A stretch of DNA of 34,001 nt from Pseudomonas sp. KK4 (GCF_001984065.1 NZ_LYVP01000057.1:1-34001), one strand, 5' to 3'; positions 1 through 8,488 are shown, counted from the stretch's first letter. Numbers and translations are program-made. Notes: generated by a model from the sequence alone, not told the origin.

Positions 1-543
1 GAGCAACTGCGCACCGCGCTGGCGCTGGGTGCCGACCGCGCCATCCTCGTCGAATCCGCAGAAGACCTGACTTCCCTGGCTGTTGCCAAGCTGCTCAAGG
101 CTGTTGTCGACAAGGAACAGCCTCAGCTGGTGATCCTTGGCAAACAGGCCATCGACAGCGACAACAACCAGACTGGCCAGATGCTTGCCGCATTGAGCGG
201 CTACGGTCAGGGCACCTTCGCTTCCAACGTCGAAATCAGCGGCGACAGCGTTACCGTGACCCGTGAAATCGACGGCGGCGCGCAGACCGTTTCCCTGAAA
301 CTGCCGGCCATCGTCACCACCGACCTGCGTTTGAACGAGCCGCGCTACGCGTCCCTGCCAAACATCATGAAAGCCAAGAAGAAGCCTCTCGAAGTGCTGA
401 CTCCGGATGCTTTGGGCGTTTCCACCGCCTCCACCAACAAGACCGTGAAAGTCGAAGCGCCTGCTGCACGCAGCGCGGGTATCAAGGTCAAGTCGGTGGC
501 TGAACTGGTCGAGAAACTGAAAAACGAAGCGAAGGTGCTTTGA
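1..543 (+). CDS. etfB: Electron transfer flavoprotein subunit beta (3' part; start lies outside the window)
   Basis: The reading frame is open from base 1 to the TGA at 541-543 and begins before the window. With the alpha subunit the protein forms the soluble ETF dimer. ETF collects electrons from acyl-CoA and other flavin dehydrogenases and passes them to ETF:quinone oxidoreductase. Visible family features are the AMP/adenine-loop segment GKQAIDSDNNQTGQM and the conserved tail region LNEPRYASLPNIMKAKKKP. etfA starts 16 bases downstream, so the two subunits are surely co-transcribed. Family identity is firm from the conserved blocks and the etfB-etfA order. Confidence 0.97.
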   Translation, partial: EQLRTALALGADRAILVESAEDLTSLAVAKLLKAVVDKEQPQLVILGKQAIDSDNNQTGQMLAALSGYGQGTFASNVEISGDSVTVTREIDGGAQTVSLKLPAIVTTDLRLNEPRYASLPNIMKAKKKPLEVLTPDALGVSTASTNKTVKVEAPAARSAGIKVKSVAELVEKLKNEAKVL

Positions 544-559
544 GATAAGGAGCCGGATC

Positions 560-1504
560 ATGACTATCTTGGTAATCGCTGAACACGACAACAAAGTGCT
601 GGCCCCGGCCACGCTGAACACCGTGGCTGCCGCTGCCAAAATCGGCGGCGACATCCACGTTCTGGTCGCCGGCCAGGGCGCGGGCGCCGTGGCTGAAGCC
701 GCTGCGAAAATCGCGGGCGTGGCTAAAGTACTGGTCGCTGACAACGCCGCCTACGCTCACCAACTGCCGGAAAACATCGCGCCGCTGGTAGCAGCTCTTG
801 TTCAAGAAGCAGGGGGCAAGCGCTACAGCCACATCCTGGCTGCCGCCACTTCCAACGGCAAAAACATCCTGCCGCGCGTTGCCGCTGCACTGGACGTTGA
901 CCAGATCTCCGAGATCATCTCGGTAGAAAGCGCCGACACCTTCAAGCGTCCGATCTACGCCGGCAACGCCATCGCTACCGTTCAGTCGAACGCTGCCGTG
1001 AAAGTGATCACCGTGCGTGCCACCGGTTTCGACCCGGTTGCCGCTGAAGGCGGTTCCGCTTCGGTTGAATCCGTTGGCGCTGCACACGACGCTGGTATCT
1101 CCAGCTTCGTCGGCGAAGAACTGGCCAAGTCCGATCTTCCGGAACTGACCGCTGCCAAGATCGTCGTTTCCGGCGGCCGCGGCATGCAGAACGGCGACAA
1201 CTTCAAACACCTGTACGCCCTGGCCGACAAGCTGGGCGCTGCCGTCGGTGCTTCCCGCGCTGCGGTCGACGCAGGTTTCGTACCGAACGACATGCAGGTC
1301 GGTCAGACCGGCAAGATCGTTGCACCACAGCTGTACATCGCCGTCGGTATCTCCGGCGCGATCCAGCACCTGGCCGGCATGAAAGACTCCAAAGTGATCG
1401 TTGCGATCAACAAGGACGAAGAAGCGCCGATCTTCCAGGTGGCCGATTACGGTCTGGTGACGGACCTGTTCGAGGCGGTACCTGAGTTGGCTGCGCTGGT
1501 GTGA
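560..1504 (+). CDS. etfA: Electron transfer flavoprotein subunit alpha
   Basis: This 314-residue protein has the usual ETF-alpha length. The N-terminal domain (about 1-190) shares the ETF fold with the beta subunit. The C-terminal FAD domain (about 195-314) shows the signature segments VSGGRGMQ, VGQTGKIVAPQLYIAVGISGAIQHLAGM and INKDEEAPIFQVADYG. The FAD bound here accepts electrons from flavoprotein dehydrogenases in the cytoplasm. An AAGGAG ribosome binding site sits 8 bases before the ATG, and the spacing to etfB is 16 bases. It ends in front of a strong nested palindrome and is convergent with the next gene. Confidence 0.98.
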   Translation: MTILVIAEHDNKVLAPATLNTVAAAAKIGGDIHVLVAGQGAGAVAEAAAKIAGVAKVLVADNAAYAHQLPENIAPLVAALVQEAGGKRYSHILAAATSNGKNILPRVAAALDVDQISEIISVESADTFKRPIYAGNAIATVQSNAAVKVITVRATGFDPVAAEGGSASVESVGAAHDAGISSFVGEELAKSDLPELTAAKIVVSGGRGMQNGDNFKHLYALADKLGAAVGASRAAVDAGFVPNDMQVGQTGKIVAPQLYIAVGISGAIQHLAGMKDSKVIVAINKDEEAPIFQVADYGLVTDLFEAVPELAALV

Positions 1505-1538
1505 CGATCTCCTGAAGCGCCCAATGAAGTGATACCCA

Positions 1539-1570
1539 TAGCAGCCGGCGCAGCCTGCGTCCGGCTGCTA
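1539..1570. terminator. Hairpin between convergent etfA and LysR gene, probable bidirectional terminator
   Basis: Ten-base arms at 1539-1548 (TAGCAGCCGG) and 1561-1570 pair perfectly. The loop has its own 4-bp stem (CGCA/TGCG). Outer flanks (ACGATC near 1504, GATCGT near 1576) can extend the structure. No T tract follows on either strand, so this is either an imperfect intrinsic terminator or a transcript-end stabilising structure. Confidence 0.5.
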
Positions 1571-1606
1571 CGGGGATCGTGAGGCCTTCGCTGAAGCCGT
1601 TGACAC

Positions 1607-2509
1607 TCAACGGTCGAAGCGACATTCCTCATGAATCAGCTCGATCAGCGCCACCAACCCCGCGGGCACATGGCGATGGCCCGCATAGTAAAGCGAGAGG
1701 CCGGGCGTCACCGGCTTCCACCCTGCCAACACCTCGACAAGGCGGCCCTCGGCCAATTCGTCCCGCACATACCACTGTGGCAACTGCGCAAGCCCGATGC
1801 CGTGCCTGACCGCTTCAAGCATCAGGATGGGCGTGTCCAGGACCAATGGCCCGTGCACATCAATCGATAGCGGCTTTTCGTTATGGACAAATGTCCAGGG
1901 CGATGCACTGCCGCTGGGCATGCGCGCCCGTATGCACACGTGATCGACCAGGCCCTGCGGGCTGAGGGGTTCAGAGCGCGACGCAAAGTAACCCGGCGCT
2001 CCCACCACAACCGTCTCTATGCCTGGCGTGACGGGTACGCGAATCATGTCCCGTGGCACCCGATCGGAGGGGCGCAACCCCGCGTCGAAGCCTTCGTCGA
2101 TGATGTCGACCATTTTGCCTTCGGTGGTGATATCAACCGTCATACCCGGATGGCGCTGCAAGAACTTCAGCACAATGGGCTGCAACACCATCAGCGCCGC
2201 CCCCAACGAACTGTTGATGCGCAGGGTGCCCGTCAAGCCCGCGCTGCCGTTGAGCACGGTGTCCATCGCCTCCTGGATATGGCCCACGGCGGGACCGATA
2301 TGCTCGACAAAGCGTCGCCCGGCTTCTGTCAGGGAAACGCTGCGCGTGGTTCGATGGAACAGCCGCACGCCCAGTCTCGCCTCGAGGCTGGCCACGGCGT
2401 TGCTCACAGCGGTCGTGGACATGCTCAGCTCCAGGGCCGCGGCGCGAAACCCACGCCGTTTGGCCACCGCCAGCACGACCTCCAGTTCGATAAGGCCGCT
2501 TTTATACAT
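1607..2509 (-). CDS. LysR-family transcriptional regulator
   Basis: This 300-residue protein has the standard LysR layout. The winged HTH is at about residues 5-62 (AKRRGFRAAALELSMSTTAV, then LGVRLFHRTTRSVSLTEAG). A substrate-binding-like effector domain follows from about 90 to 295. It belongs to the branch with the FHRTTR motif typical of regulators of oxidoreductase or aromatic-acid genes. The ATG at 2509 is preceded by AAGGAA about 10 bases upstream. It is divergent from the aldehyde dehydrogenase family gene at 2620, with 110 bases between them. By LysR convention it probably controls that gene and itself through the inverted repeat at 2524-2555. The effector cannot be told from sequence. 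Confidence 0.92.
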   Translation of the reverse strand: MYKSGLIELEVVLAVAKRRGFRAAALELSMSTTAVSNAVASLEARLGVRLFHRTTRSVSLTEAGRRFVEHIGPAVGHIQEAMDTVLNGSAGLTGTLRINSSLGAALMVLQPIVLKFLQRHPGMTVDITTEGKMVDIIDEGFDAGLRPSDRVPRDMIRVPVTPGIETVVVGAPGYFASRSEPLSPQGLVDHVCIRARMPSGSASPWTFVHNEKPLSIDVHGPLVLDTPILMLEAVRHGIGLAQLPQWYVRDELAEGRLVEVLAGWKPVTPGLSLYYAGHRHVPAGLVALIELIHEECRFDR

Positions 2510-2523
2510 TGTTCCGGATTCCT

Positions 2524-2555
2524 TGATAATTCATCCGCATTTGATCTGATTATCA
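2524..2555. promoter_or_regulatory. Inverted repeat in the LysR/aldehyde dehydrogenase divergent spacer, candidate LysR operator
   Basis: TGATAAT at 2524-2530 is mirrored by ATTATCA at 2549-2555, with an 18-base spacer. It lies 15 bases upstream of the LysR start and 64 bases before the divergent enzyme gene, where a LysR regulator would act on both promoters. The AT-rich repeat stands out from the surrounding GC-rich DNA. Its function is inferred. Confidence 0.45.
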
Positions 2556-2619
2556 CCGCCAATTCAAACCTGTAAGTTGGTCTTCCTCTCTTCACTTCCC
2601 GCAACGACAGGGGCCAACC

Positions 2620-4038
2620 ATGTGGAACATCAGCGAGGCTTACATCGACGGCAACTTCGTTCCTGTACAGGGCACCGAAGTCATCCAGATCATCAACCCC
2701 ACGACAGAAATCGTCATGGGCACGGCCAGGCTGGCGAACCGCGATGATGTCCGAGCCGCCATCCAGGCAGCCCGCCGGGCACAACCGGCGTTCGCTCGGA
2801 CCCGCAAAGCCGAGCGCATCGAAATGCTCGGCCACCTCCAGGCCGCGGTGCTGGCCAGTGCCGATCAGATTCGCGACTCGGCCATCGAGGAGTACGGCGG
2901 GGTGTTCACACGGGCGCAATGGATCAGTCAGTACAGCGCTCAATGTTTTGCCAATGCCGCGCAAATCCTCGAGCACTATGCGTTGACCCGCCCCATCGGC
3001 GCGGCGACCGTCAGGATGGAACCGGTGGGCGTGTCCGCACTGATCGCGCCCTGGAACAGCGTGGCGGGCACGGTATGCAGCAAGCTGGCGTCGGCGATCG
3101 CCGCCGGTTGTACCTGCGTCATAAAACCCAGCGAACTCAGCCCCCTCCAGACCCGGGTACTGACCGAGGCCTTGCACCAGGCCGGGTTGCCCGACGGCGT
3201 GTTCAACCTGTTGCTGGGACGCGGGCAGGATGCAGGCGAGGAATTGAGTCGCCACCCAGACATCGCGAAGATCTCCTTCACCGGCTCCACAGCGACCGGC
3301 AAACGGATCGCCCGCGCCGGCGTTGAAAGCATGAAGCGTGTCAGCCTTGCGCTGACCGGCAAATCGGCCTCCATCCTTCTTGACGATGCCGACCTGGCCA
3401 CTGCCATTCCAATGGCCGTCAACAGCGCCTTCATGAACAACGGCCAGGCTTGCGTGGCCGGAACGCGATTGCTGGTGCCTCGAGCGCTGCTCGAGCAGGT
3501 GATCAGCGCAATCCAGGCCCATGTCGCAACGCTGCGGGTGGGCAATCCGCACGACCCGGACACCAGCCTGGGCCCGCTGGTCAACCTCGCTCAATATGAG
3601 CGAGTTCAGCAGTACATTCATTGCGGTATCGAGCAAGGCGCCAGGCTGGTGGTCGGTGGCCCGGGCAGGCCGAGCGGGCTCGACCGGGGCTATTTCGTGC
3701 GCCCAACGGTGTTTGCCGACGTCAGCGCCGAGATGGATATCGCCCGGGACGAGATTTTCGGCCCCGTGCTGTCAATCATGGCCTATGACAGCGACGAACA
3801 CGCCATCGAGCTCGCCAACGGCACCGTCTACGGTTTGCAGGCCTATGTGTTCTCAACGAGTCACGAGCGCGCCCACGCCATGGCGTCGCGACTCGAAGCC
3901 GGCACCGTGCTGATCAACCGGGTCGCACCTGAACTGCTGGCGCCGTTCGGCGGGGTGAAGCAGTCGGGCATCGGCAGAGAGTTCGGGGTCGTTGGCCTGG
4001 AGTCGTTTCTGGAGGCCAAAACGATCGTGTCCGCTTGA
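2620..4038 (+). CDS. Aldehyde dehydrogenase family protein with altered active site
   Basis: At 472 residues this is a full-length ALDH-superfamily protein. The NAD(P)-binding parts include PWNSVAG at about 144-150, KPSELSP at 169-175 and the FTGSTATGK loop at 220-228. The catalytic Cys is Cys278 in NNGQACVAG, and the EIFGPVL motif is intact near residue 384. The general-base glutamate of the usual LELGGKS motif is absent: the equivalent stretch reads LALTGKS with Ala244, exactly 34 residues before the Cys as in normal ALDHs. Hydrolytic NAD(P)-aldehyde oxidation normally needs that Glu, whereas CoA-acylating relatives lack it. The start has an AGGGG ribosome binding site. The gene is divergent from a LysR regulator. 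The substrate is unknown. Confidence 0.9.
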   Translation: MWNISEAYIDGNFVPVQGTEVIQIINPTTEIVMGTARLANRDDVRAAIQAARRAQPAFARTRKAERIEMLGHLQAAVLASADQIRDSAIEEYGGVFTRAQWISQYSAQCFANAAQILEHYALTRPIGAATVRMEPVGVSALIAPWNSVAGTVCSKLASAIAAGCTCVIKPSELSPLQTRVLTEALHQAGLPDGVFNLLLGRGQDAGEELSRHPDIAKISFTGSTATGKRIARAGVESMKRVSLALTGKSASILLDDADLATAIPMAVNSAFMNNGQACVAGTRLLVPRALLEQVISAIQAHVATLRVGNPHDPDTSLGPLVNLAQYERVQQYIHCGIEQGARLVVGGPGRPSGLDRGYFVRPTVFADVSAEMDIARDEIFGPVLSIMAYDSDEHAIELANGTVYGLQAYVFSTSHERAHAMASRLEAGTVLINRVAPELLAPFGGVKQSGIGREFGVVGLESFLEAKTIVSA

Positions 4039-4077
4039 ACGCCAGGGCAGCGCAGGTCGCCTCCCGGAATCGCTCTT

Positions 4078-5004
4078 TCAGTTGACGACGTTGTGCTGCT
4101 CGATGCTTGCGGGTAGATGAATGGCGAGGTAGTCGATCAGGCTTCGCACCGAGGGCAGCATGCCTTTGGGCTTGGGGTACAACAAATGAATGACATGCTC
4201 GGCGCCCGTCCAGCCTCGAAGGGCCAGTTCCAGTTGATTGCGCTGGATCGCCGGTGAAGCGATCGGCTCCGGCAGCAATGCCACGCCCAGGCCCTGGATC
4301 GCCGTCTCCAGTTGCATCCTCAGATCGTCGGAAAGCAAGCGCGGGGTGTGGGTGACAAGGCAGTTGCCCGCGCCGTTTTCCAGCACCCATCTGCCCTTCC
4401 CTTCCTGGACATCGCCGGGCCTGCAGATGGTGTCCACACCCTTGAGATCCTCCGGCGATTGCAACGGGCCGACACGGGCCAGAAAGGCCGGGCTGGCGAC
4501 CAGCACACGCCGAGCCACCCCCAGTCGTCGAGCGACAAGCCCGGACGAGTCCTCGATCTGCGGTCGAGCCCGCAGCGCCAGATCGAAACCCTCCTCGATC
4601 AGATTGACCTCTCGATCCGTGGCATTGAGTTCCAGCCGCACCTTGGGATGAGTCAGCAGATAACCCGGCAGGATCGGCGACAGGTAGGTTTCAGCCATGA
4701 CCTGGGGGCAACTGAGCCTGACCATGCCCGCAGGCTCCAACTGCAGGTTGGCGATACTGTCGAAGGCCAGATTGGCCCCTTCGACCACGGTCAGGCACTG
4801 CGCGTAAAAATTCGAGCCTGCTTCGGTCAGGGCGATTTGCCGAGTGGTTCGATTGAGCAGGCGCACGCCCAACCGCGATTCCAGTTCCGCCACCCTGCGA
4901 CTCAAACGGGTCTTTTCCACGCCCGAAACCTTCGAGGCGGCCGTGAAACCCTTATGTCGTACCACGAGGACGAAATACTGAAGGTCGTTCAGGTCATCGA
5001 TCAT
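4078..5004 (-). CDS. LysR-family transcriptional regulator
   Basis: This is a 308-residue LysR-type protein. The HTH at about residues 6-63 reads FVLVVRHKGFTAASKVSGVE, then LGVRLLNRTTRQIALTEAG. The effector-binding domain spans about 90-295, containing ATDREVNLIEEGFDLALR. CAGGAC lies about 10 bases before the ATG at 5004. It is convergent with the aldehyde dehydrogenase family gene, with only 39 bases between the stops, and divergent from the YcaC-like hydrolase at 5189. The second relation is the usual sign of the regulated target. A clear inverted repeat with an extra half-site lies in the divergent spacer. The inducer is unknown. Confidence 0.92.
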   Translation of the reverse strand: MIDDLNDLQYFVLVVRHKGFTAASKVSGVEKTRLSRRVAELESRLGVRLLNRTTRQIALTEAGSNFYAQCLTVVEGANLAFDSIANLQLEPAGMVRLSCPQVMAETYLSPILPGYLLTHPKVRLELNATDREVNLIEEGFDLALRARPQIEDSSGLVARRLGVARRVLVASPAFLARVGPLQSPEDLKGVDTICRPGDVQEGKGRWVLENGAGNCLVTHTPRLLSDDLRMQLETAIQGLGVALLPEPIASPAIQRNQLELALRGWTGAEHVIHLLYPKPKGMLPSVRSLIDYLAIHLPASIEQHNVVN

Positions 5005-5045
5005 TAGTGCAGTCCTGCAACAGTCTTGGGTGATTTGACCATCTT

Positions 5046-5083
5046 ATCGATGATTATTGCATCGATTACAGTTATCGCATCGA
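5046..5083. promoter_or_regulatory. Inverted repeat plus third half-site, candidate LysR operator
   Basis: ATCGATG at 5046-5052 and CATCGAT at 5060-5066 form a perfect inverted repeat with a 7-base spacer. A further CATCGA occurs at 5078-5083, 18 bases after the start of the second arm. The cluster lies 42 bases upstream of the LysR start and about 105 bases before the hydrolase start. This layout fits a LysR recognition site plus activation half-site; function is inferred. Confidence 0.5.
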
Positions 5084-5188
5084 AACCGCGCCGCCTGTTG
5101 CCATACCGCGACTCCCATGGAGCCATGACCAGGGTATCGACGGGGCGGTTCCCCGGCAGCAAGCCGACTCAACCCAAGGAGAAATCCC

Positions 5189-5806
5189 ATGAGCTACGAT
5201 CGTCTCTCTGCTGAGAATGCCGCGATTGTGTTTGTCGATCACCAGACTGGCCTGTCCAATGGCATCCAGGACCAAAGCCTTCCCGAGTACATGACGGCGG
5301 TGGCCGCCCTGGCCAAGCTGACCAAGGCTTTCGACCTGCCTGCCATCATCACCACCAGTGCCGCGGACGGCCCGAACGGTCCGGTGCTGCCGATCATCAC
5401 CGAGACACTGCCCGGTGCCCCGGTCATCCATCGCCCGGGCGAGATCAATGCCTGGGACAATCAGGCATTCGTCAATGCCATTGAGAAAACCGGGCGCAAG
5501 AAGTTGATCGTGGCCGGTGTGTCGACTGAGGTGTGTGTCACCTTCGTGGCGCTGTCAGCCATCAAGGCCGGCTACGAGGTCTATGCCGTCATCGACGCCT
5601 CCGGCACCTGGAGCAAACTGGTACAGGAAGTGGCTGTCGCGCGCATGGTGCAGGCGGGAGTGGTGCCGATGACCTGGGTTGCGGTCGCGGCCGAATTGCA
5701 GCGTGACTGGCGTCACACCACAGGCGAAACACTGGCCCAGATCATGGGCGTGCACTTGCCGTTCTATGGCAACGCGCTCGCCAGCTTCATGGCGGCCAAC
5801 GCCTGA
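5189..5806 (+). CDS. YcaC-like isochorismatase-family cysteine hydrolase
   Basis: The protein is 205 residues, close to E. coli YcaC in length and in motif order. The shared blocks are VDHQ, TTSAADGPNGP, RPGEINAWDN and AGVSTEVCVTF. The putative catalytic residues by comparison with YcaC are Asp17, Arg82 and Cys116. The family performs amide or related C-N hydrolysis, but the YcaC subgroup has no settled natural substrate. An AGGAG ribosome binding site precedes the ATG by about 7 bases. It is divergent from a LysR regulator and followed by a perfect hairpin, so it is probably a single-gene unit. No signal peptide is seen, so it is cytoplasmic. Confidence 0.9.
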   Translation: MSYDRLSAENAAIVFVDHQTGLSNGIQDQSLPEYMTAVAALAKLTKAFDLPAIITTSAADGPNGPVLPIITETLPGAPVIHRPGEINAWDNQAFVNAIEKTGRKKLIVAGVSTEVCVTFVALSAIKAGYEVYAVIDASGTWSKLVQEVAVARMVQAGVVPMTWVAVAAELQRDWRHTTGETLAQIMGVHLPFYGNALASFMAANA

Positions 5807-5808
5807 AT

Positions 5809-5843
5809 GGCAAAGGGCGACGGTATTGCCGTCGCCCTTTGCC
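5809..5843. terminator. Perfect 15-bp hairpin between convergent genes
   Basis: Arms at 5809-5823 (GGCAAAGGGCGACGG) and 5829-5843 pair without mismatch around the loop TATTG. It begins just after the hydrolase stop codon and lies 71 bases beyond the stop of the convergent MFS gene, so it may terminate both. No T tract follows. Confidence 0.75.
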
Positions 5844-5914
5844 TGCCGTGCCCGGGGCCGAACATCTCAGGATTTTTCAGGACCCGGGCGCGTTCAAGCA
5901 CGGTTGCAGCAATG

Positions 5915-7264
5915 TCATGCCTTGTCTTTGGCCAGCATCGCTTTGGGAATGAGCAGGATCAGCACACAGCTGACCAGCAGGCAACCACCCAGGACATAGG
6001 TGCCATTGTTCATGTCACCGGTCAGCGTCTCGGCGGTGGCGGTAATCATCGAACCGGTGAACCCCGAGAGGTTGCCGATGGCGTTGATCATGCCGATGCC
6101 CGCTGCCGCCGCGACACCGGACAACACGGTGCCCGGCAGTGTCCAGAAGATCGGCATCAGGCTCAGCAGCCCCGAGGCGGATACGCTGAGGAAGAAAATC
6201 GACACCGGCAGGTTATGGGCGAAGAAGGCGCTGCCAATCAGTCCCATTCCGCCGATGAACGCCGGGATTGCCGCGTGCAGTCGGCGCTCGCCGGTCTTGT
6301 TGGAGTGCCAGGCGTTGAGCGTCATGGCCACGACGGCGGTCGCGTACGGAATGGCCGTCAACAAGCCGATGTGCAAGGTATTGGAAATACCGGTGGCCTT
6401 GATGATCGTCGGCATCCAGAACGCCAGTCCGTAAAACCCGGTGTTGAAGGTCAGCAGAATCAGCACCAGCAACCACACCCGACCATTGAAGATAACGTCC
6501 CGAAGACTGGACGCCTTCGTCGTGTTATCACGGTCGAGGTTGTTCTTGAGCATGTTTTTTTCGGCGGTCGTCAACCACTTGGCGTTGTCGATCTTATCGA
6601 CCAGCAACGTCACCACGACCACGGCCATGATCAGCGACGGGATGCCCTCGATGATCAGCATCCACTGCCAGCCGGCCATGCCATGCACGCCCTGCATCGC
6701 ACCCATCAGCCAACCCGAGAGGATCCCGCCCAACGTCAGGCTGATCGGCATCGCCATCAGAAACCCGGCCATGACGCGGCTCTGGCGATGGGTTGGAAAC
6801 CAGTAGTTGAGGTAAAGAATCACACCCGGGAAGAAACCGGCTTCGCATATCCCGAGCAGGAAGCGCAGCACGTAGAACATCGTTTCCGACTCGATGTGGA
6901 AAAACTTCGCCAGCGGCACGGTGAATGCCACGGCCATGGAGACAATGCTCCAGGAGATCATGATGCGAGCGATCCACAGGCGCGCGCCAAAGCGGTGGAG
7001 AAACAGGTTGCTGGGCACTTCGAACAGGAAATAGCCCCAGAAGAAAATGCTCGCACCGAGCGCATAGACGGTGTTGCTGAACTGCAGATCGTTGAGCATA
7101 TCGAGCTTGGCGAAGCCGATGTTCACCCGATCCAGGTACGCCGCCATGTAGCAGAACAGCAGGATCGGCAGAATACGCAGGATGACCTTGCGGTAGGTAC
7201 GATCCTCGGAGGTGAGCGCCGTCGAGCCCTCTCCTTCGAGAGGACGCTGAGATACAGATTCCAT
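5915..7264 (-). CDS. MFS transporter, anion:cation symporter family (probable sugar-acid uptake)
   Basis: This 449-residue protein has about 12 hydrophobic segments. It shows the family hallmark near the first helices (FCYMAAYLDRVNIGFAKLDM), a basic HRFGARLW loop between helices 2 and 3, and a long central loop after helix 6. It belongs to the ACS branch of MFS, whose members import hexuronates, galactonate, tartrate or phthalate with protons. GAGG lies 8 bases before the ATG. A GntR-like operator 118 bases upstream, identical to the one before the dehydratase operon, ties it to sugar-acid catabolism. Pentonate import is therefore the most likely role (inference). It is co-directional with the LacI-family gene upstream. 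Confidence 0.9.
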   Translation of the reverse strand: MESVSQRPLEGEGSTALTSEDRTYRKVILRILPILLFCYMAAYLDRVNIGFAKLDMLNDLQFSNTVYALGASIFFWGYFLFEVPSNLFLHRFGARLWIARIMISWSIVSMAVAFTVPLAKFFHIESETMFYVLRFLLGICEAGFFPGVILYLNYWFPTHRQSRVMAGFLMAMPISLTLGGILSGWLMGAMQGVHGMAGWQWMLIIEGIPSLIMAVVVVTLLVDKIDNAKWLTTAEKNMLKNNLDRDNTTKASSLRDVIFNGRVWLLVLILLTFNTGFYGLAFWMPTIIKATGISNTLHIGLLTAIPYATAVVAMTLNAWHSNKTGERRLHAAIPAFIGGMGLIGSAFFAHNLPVSIFFLSVSASGLLSLMPIFWTLPGTVLSGVAAAAGIGMINAIGNLSGFTGSMITATAETLTGDMNNGTYVLGGCLLVSCVLILLIPKAMLAKDKA

Positions 7265-7381
7265 GTGTTGACCTCAAGGCATGTTGTCATGCCGATTGTT
7301 TTTGTTTTGGCTTGCAGCCTTGAGTTCACCGGACTGATGGGGGGGTGATCCGCACGGGAGAAAGTAGCCTGCAAGTTAGCC

Positions 7382-7395
7382 TGTTACCGGTAACA
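7382..7395. promoter_or_regulatory. GntR-like LacI-family operator upstream of the MFS gene
   Basis: The perfect 14-bp palindrome TGTTACCGGTAACA lies 118 bases upstream of the transporter ATG. It closely resembles the box bound by the LacI-family gluconate repressor GntR. On the minus strand a TTGCTA hexamer upstream and TAACAG at its edge could be -35/-10 elements, so repressor binding would block the promoter. Confidence 0.8.
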
Positions 7396-7450
7396 TTTTT
7401 AATTTAGCAATTACTTTCGGCGCAGTGCAAGCGCGCCCGGTTAAAAAACT

Positions 7451-8488
7451 TCAGGTACTTTCGCGCGCCAGGATCTTGAATTCGACCACGTCGCTTTCCC
7501 TGGGCCGGTCCAGCCCAAGACGCGCCGCGGCGGCGCTGGCCACCAGCAATTGACCCGCACGCCGGCCAATGCCGTAGGGGTCGACCGAGACGGTGGTGAT
7601 GGTCGGGGTGCAGTAACGCGAGACTTCGAAATCACCAAAACCGGCGATCGCAATGTCGGCGGGAACCCGTAGCCCCTGTCGATGACACTCCATGATCGCG
7701 CCGAAGGCCGACAGGTCACTCACGCACATCACCGCGTCGGTATCCGGCCACTTTTCCAGCAATCGCTTCACCGACTCTCCGCCATGACTCATGGTGATCG
7801 GCGATTCGCCATACTCCATCACCCGTGGCTGCCCTGCCCCGAGCGCCGCCACAGCCTGCAGGTAACCCTGCTGGCGTTGCTGACCACGGTGATCGAGGAC
7901 CGACGCACCGCCGATGTAGCCGATTCGTCGATAGCCTTGCCGATGCAGGTGCTCGTACAGCGCGGCGGCGGCCGACACGTTGCAAAACCCCACGGATTGC
8001 TCGATAGGGTCGGCCGGGATGTCCCAGGTCTCGACCACGGGCACTTGGGCCTGGCGCAGCAACTTGCGGGTTTCCTCCAGGTGCGCACTGCCGGTGAGCA
8101 TCACACCCACCGGACGATGGCGCAGCAGCGTGCGTACCAGCAACGCTTCCTGCTCGAGGTGGTAATCGGTGTCACCCAGCAACAGGCAAAGGCCCTGTTC
8201 GCTGACGACATCGTTCAAGCCGCGCACGGTGTCGGCAAAGTTGGAACTGGCCAGCGACGGCACCAGGGCGACGATAAATTCCGAACGCCCGGTCGACAGG
8301 GTTCCGGCAGAGGCATCAGGCAAGTAGCCCAGGCTTTCGATCGCCGCGTGGACACGCTGCTGGGTGCGCTCGGACACATCGCGACCGGCCAGGACACGGG
8401 AAACCGTCATCTTCGACACCCCGGCCAGTTTGGCGACATCGGCCATTCGTGGCGGGGTCGTGCTTTTGCCTAAATCCTCGTGACTCAT
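7451..8488 (-). CDS. LacI-family transcriptional repressor (GntR-like)
   Basis: The chosen start is the ATG at 8488, giving 345 residues. It has an AGGA ribosome binding site close upstream, and the DNA-binding domain follows at the usual distance. An upstream in-frame ATG at 8587 would add 33 residues without homology features. The HTH (MADVAKLAGVSKMTVSRVLAGR, about residues 13-34) carries the MTVSR recognition-helix residues also found in E. coli GntR. A periplasmic-binding-protein-like sensor domain follows (about 70-340). It sits between the transporter and the divergent dehydratase operon, and the 14-bp palindrome occurs in front of both. It most likely represses both until a sugar acid or its 2-keto-3-deoxy product binds. 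The site at 8653 may also permit autoregulation. Confidence 0.93.
   Translation of the reverse strand: MSHEDLGKSTTPPRMADVAKLAGVSKMTVSRVLAGRDVSERTQQRVHAAIESLGYLPDASAGTLSTGRSEFIVALVPSLASSNFADTVRGLNDVVSEQGLCLLLGDTDYHLEQEALLVRTLLRHRPVGVMLTGSAHLEETRKLLRQAQVPVVETWDIPADPIEQSVGFCNVSAAAALYEHLHRQGYRRIGYIGGASVLDHRGQQRQQGYLQAVAALGAGQPRVMEYGESPITMSHGGESVKRLLEKWPDTDAVMCVSDLSAFGAIMECHRQGLRVPADIAIAGFGDFEVSRYCTPTITTVSVDPYGIGRRAGQLLVASAAAARLGLDRPRESDVVEFKILAREST

Noticed and set aside
5807..7348. 513-codon plus-strand open frame opposite the MFS gene
   Set aside because: It covers the terminator hairpin and the antisense of 12 membrane helices; no family features.
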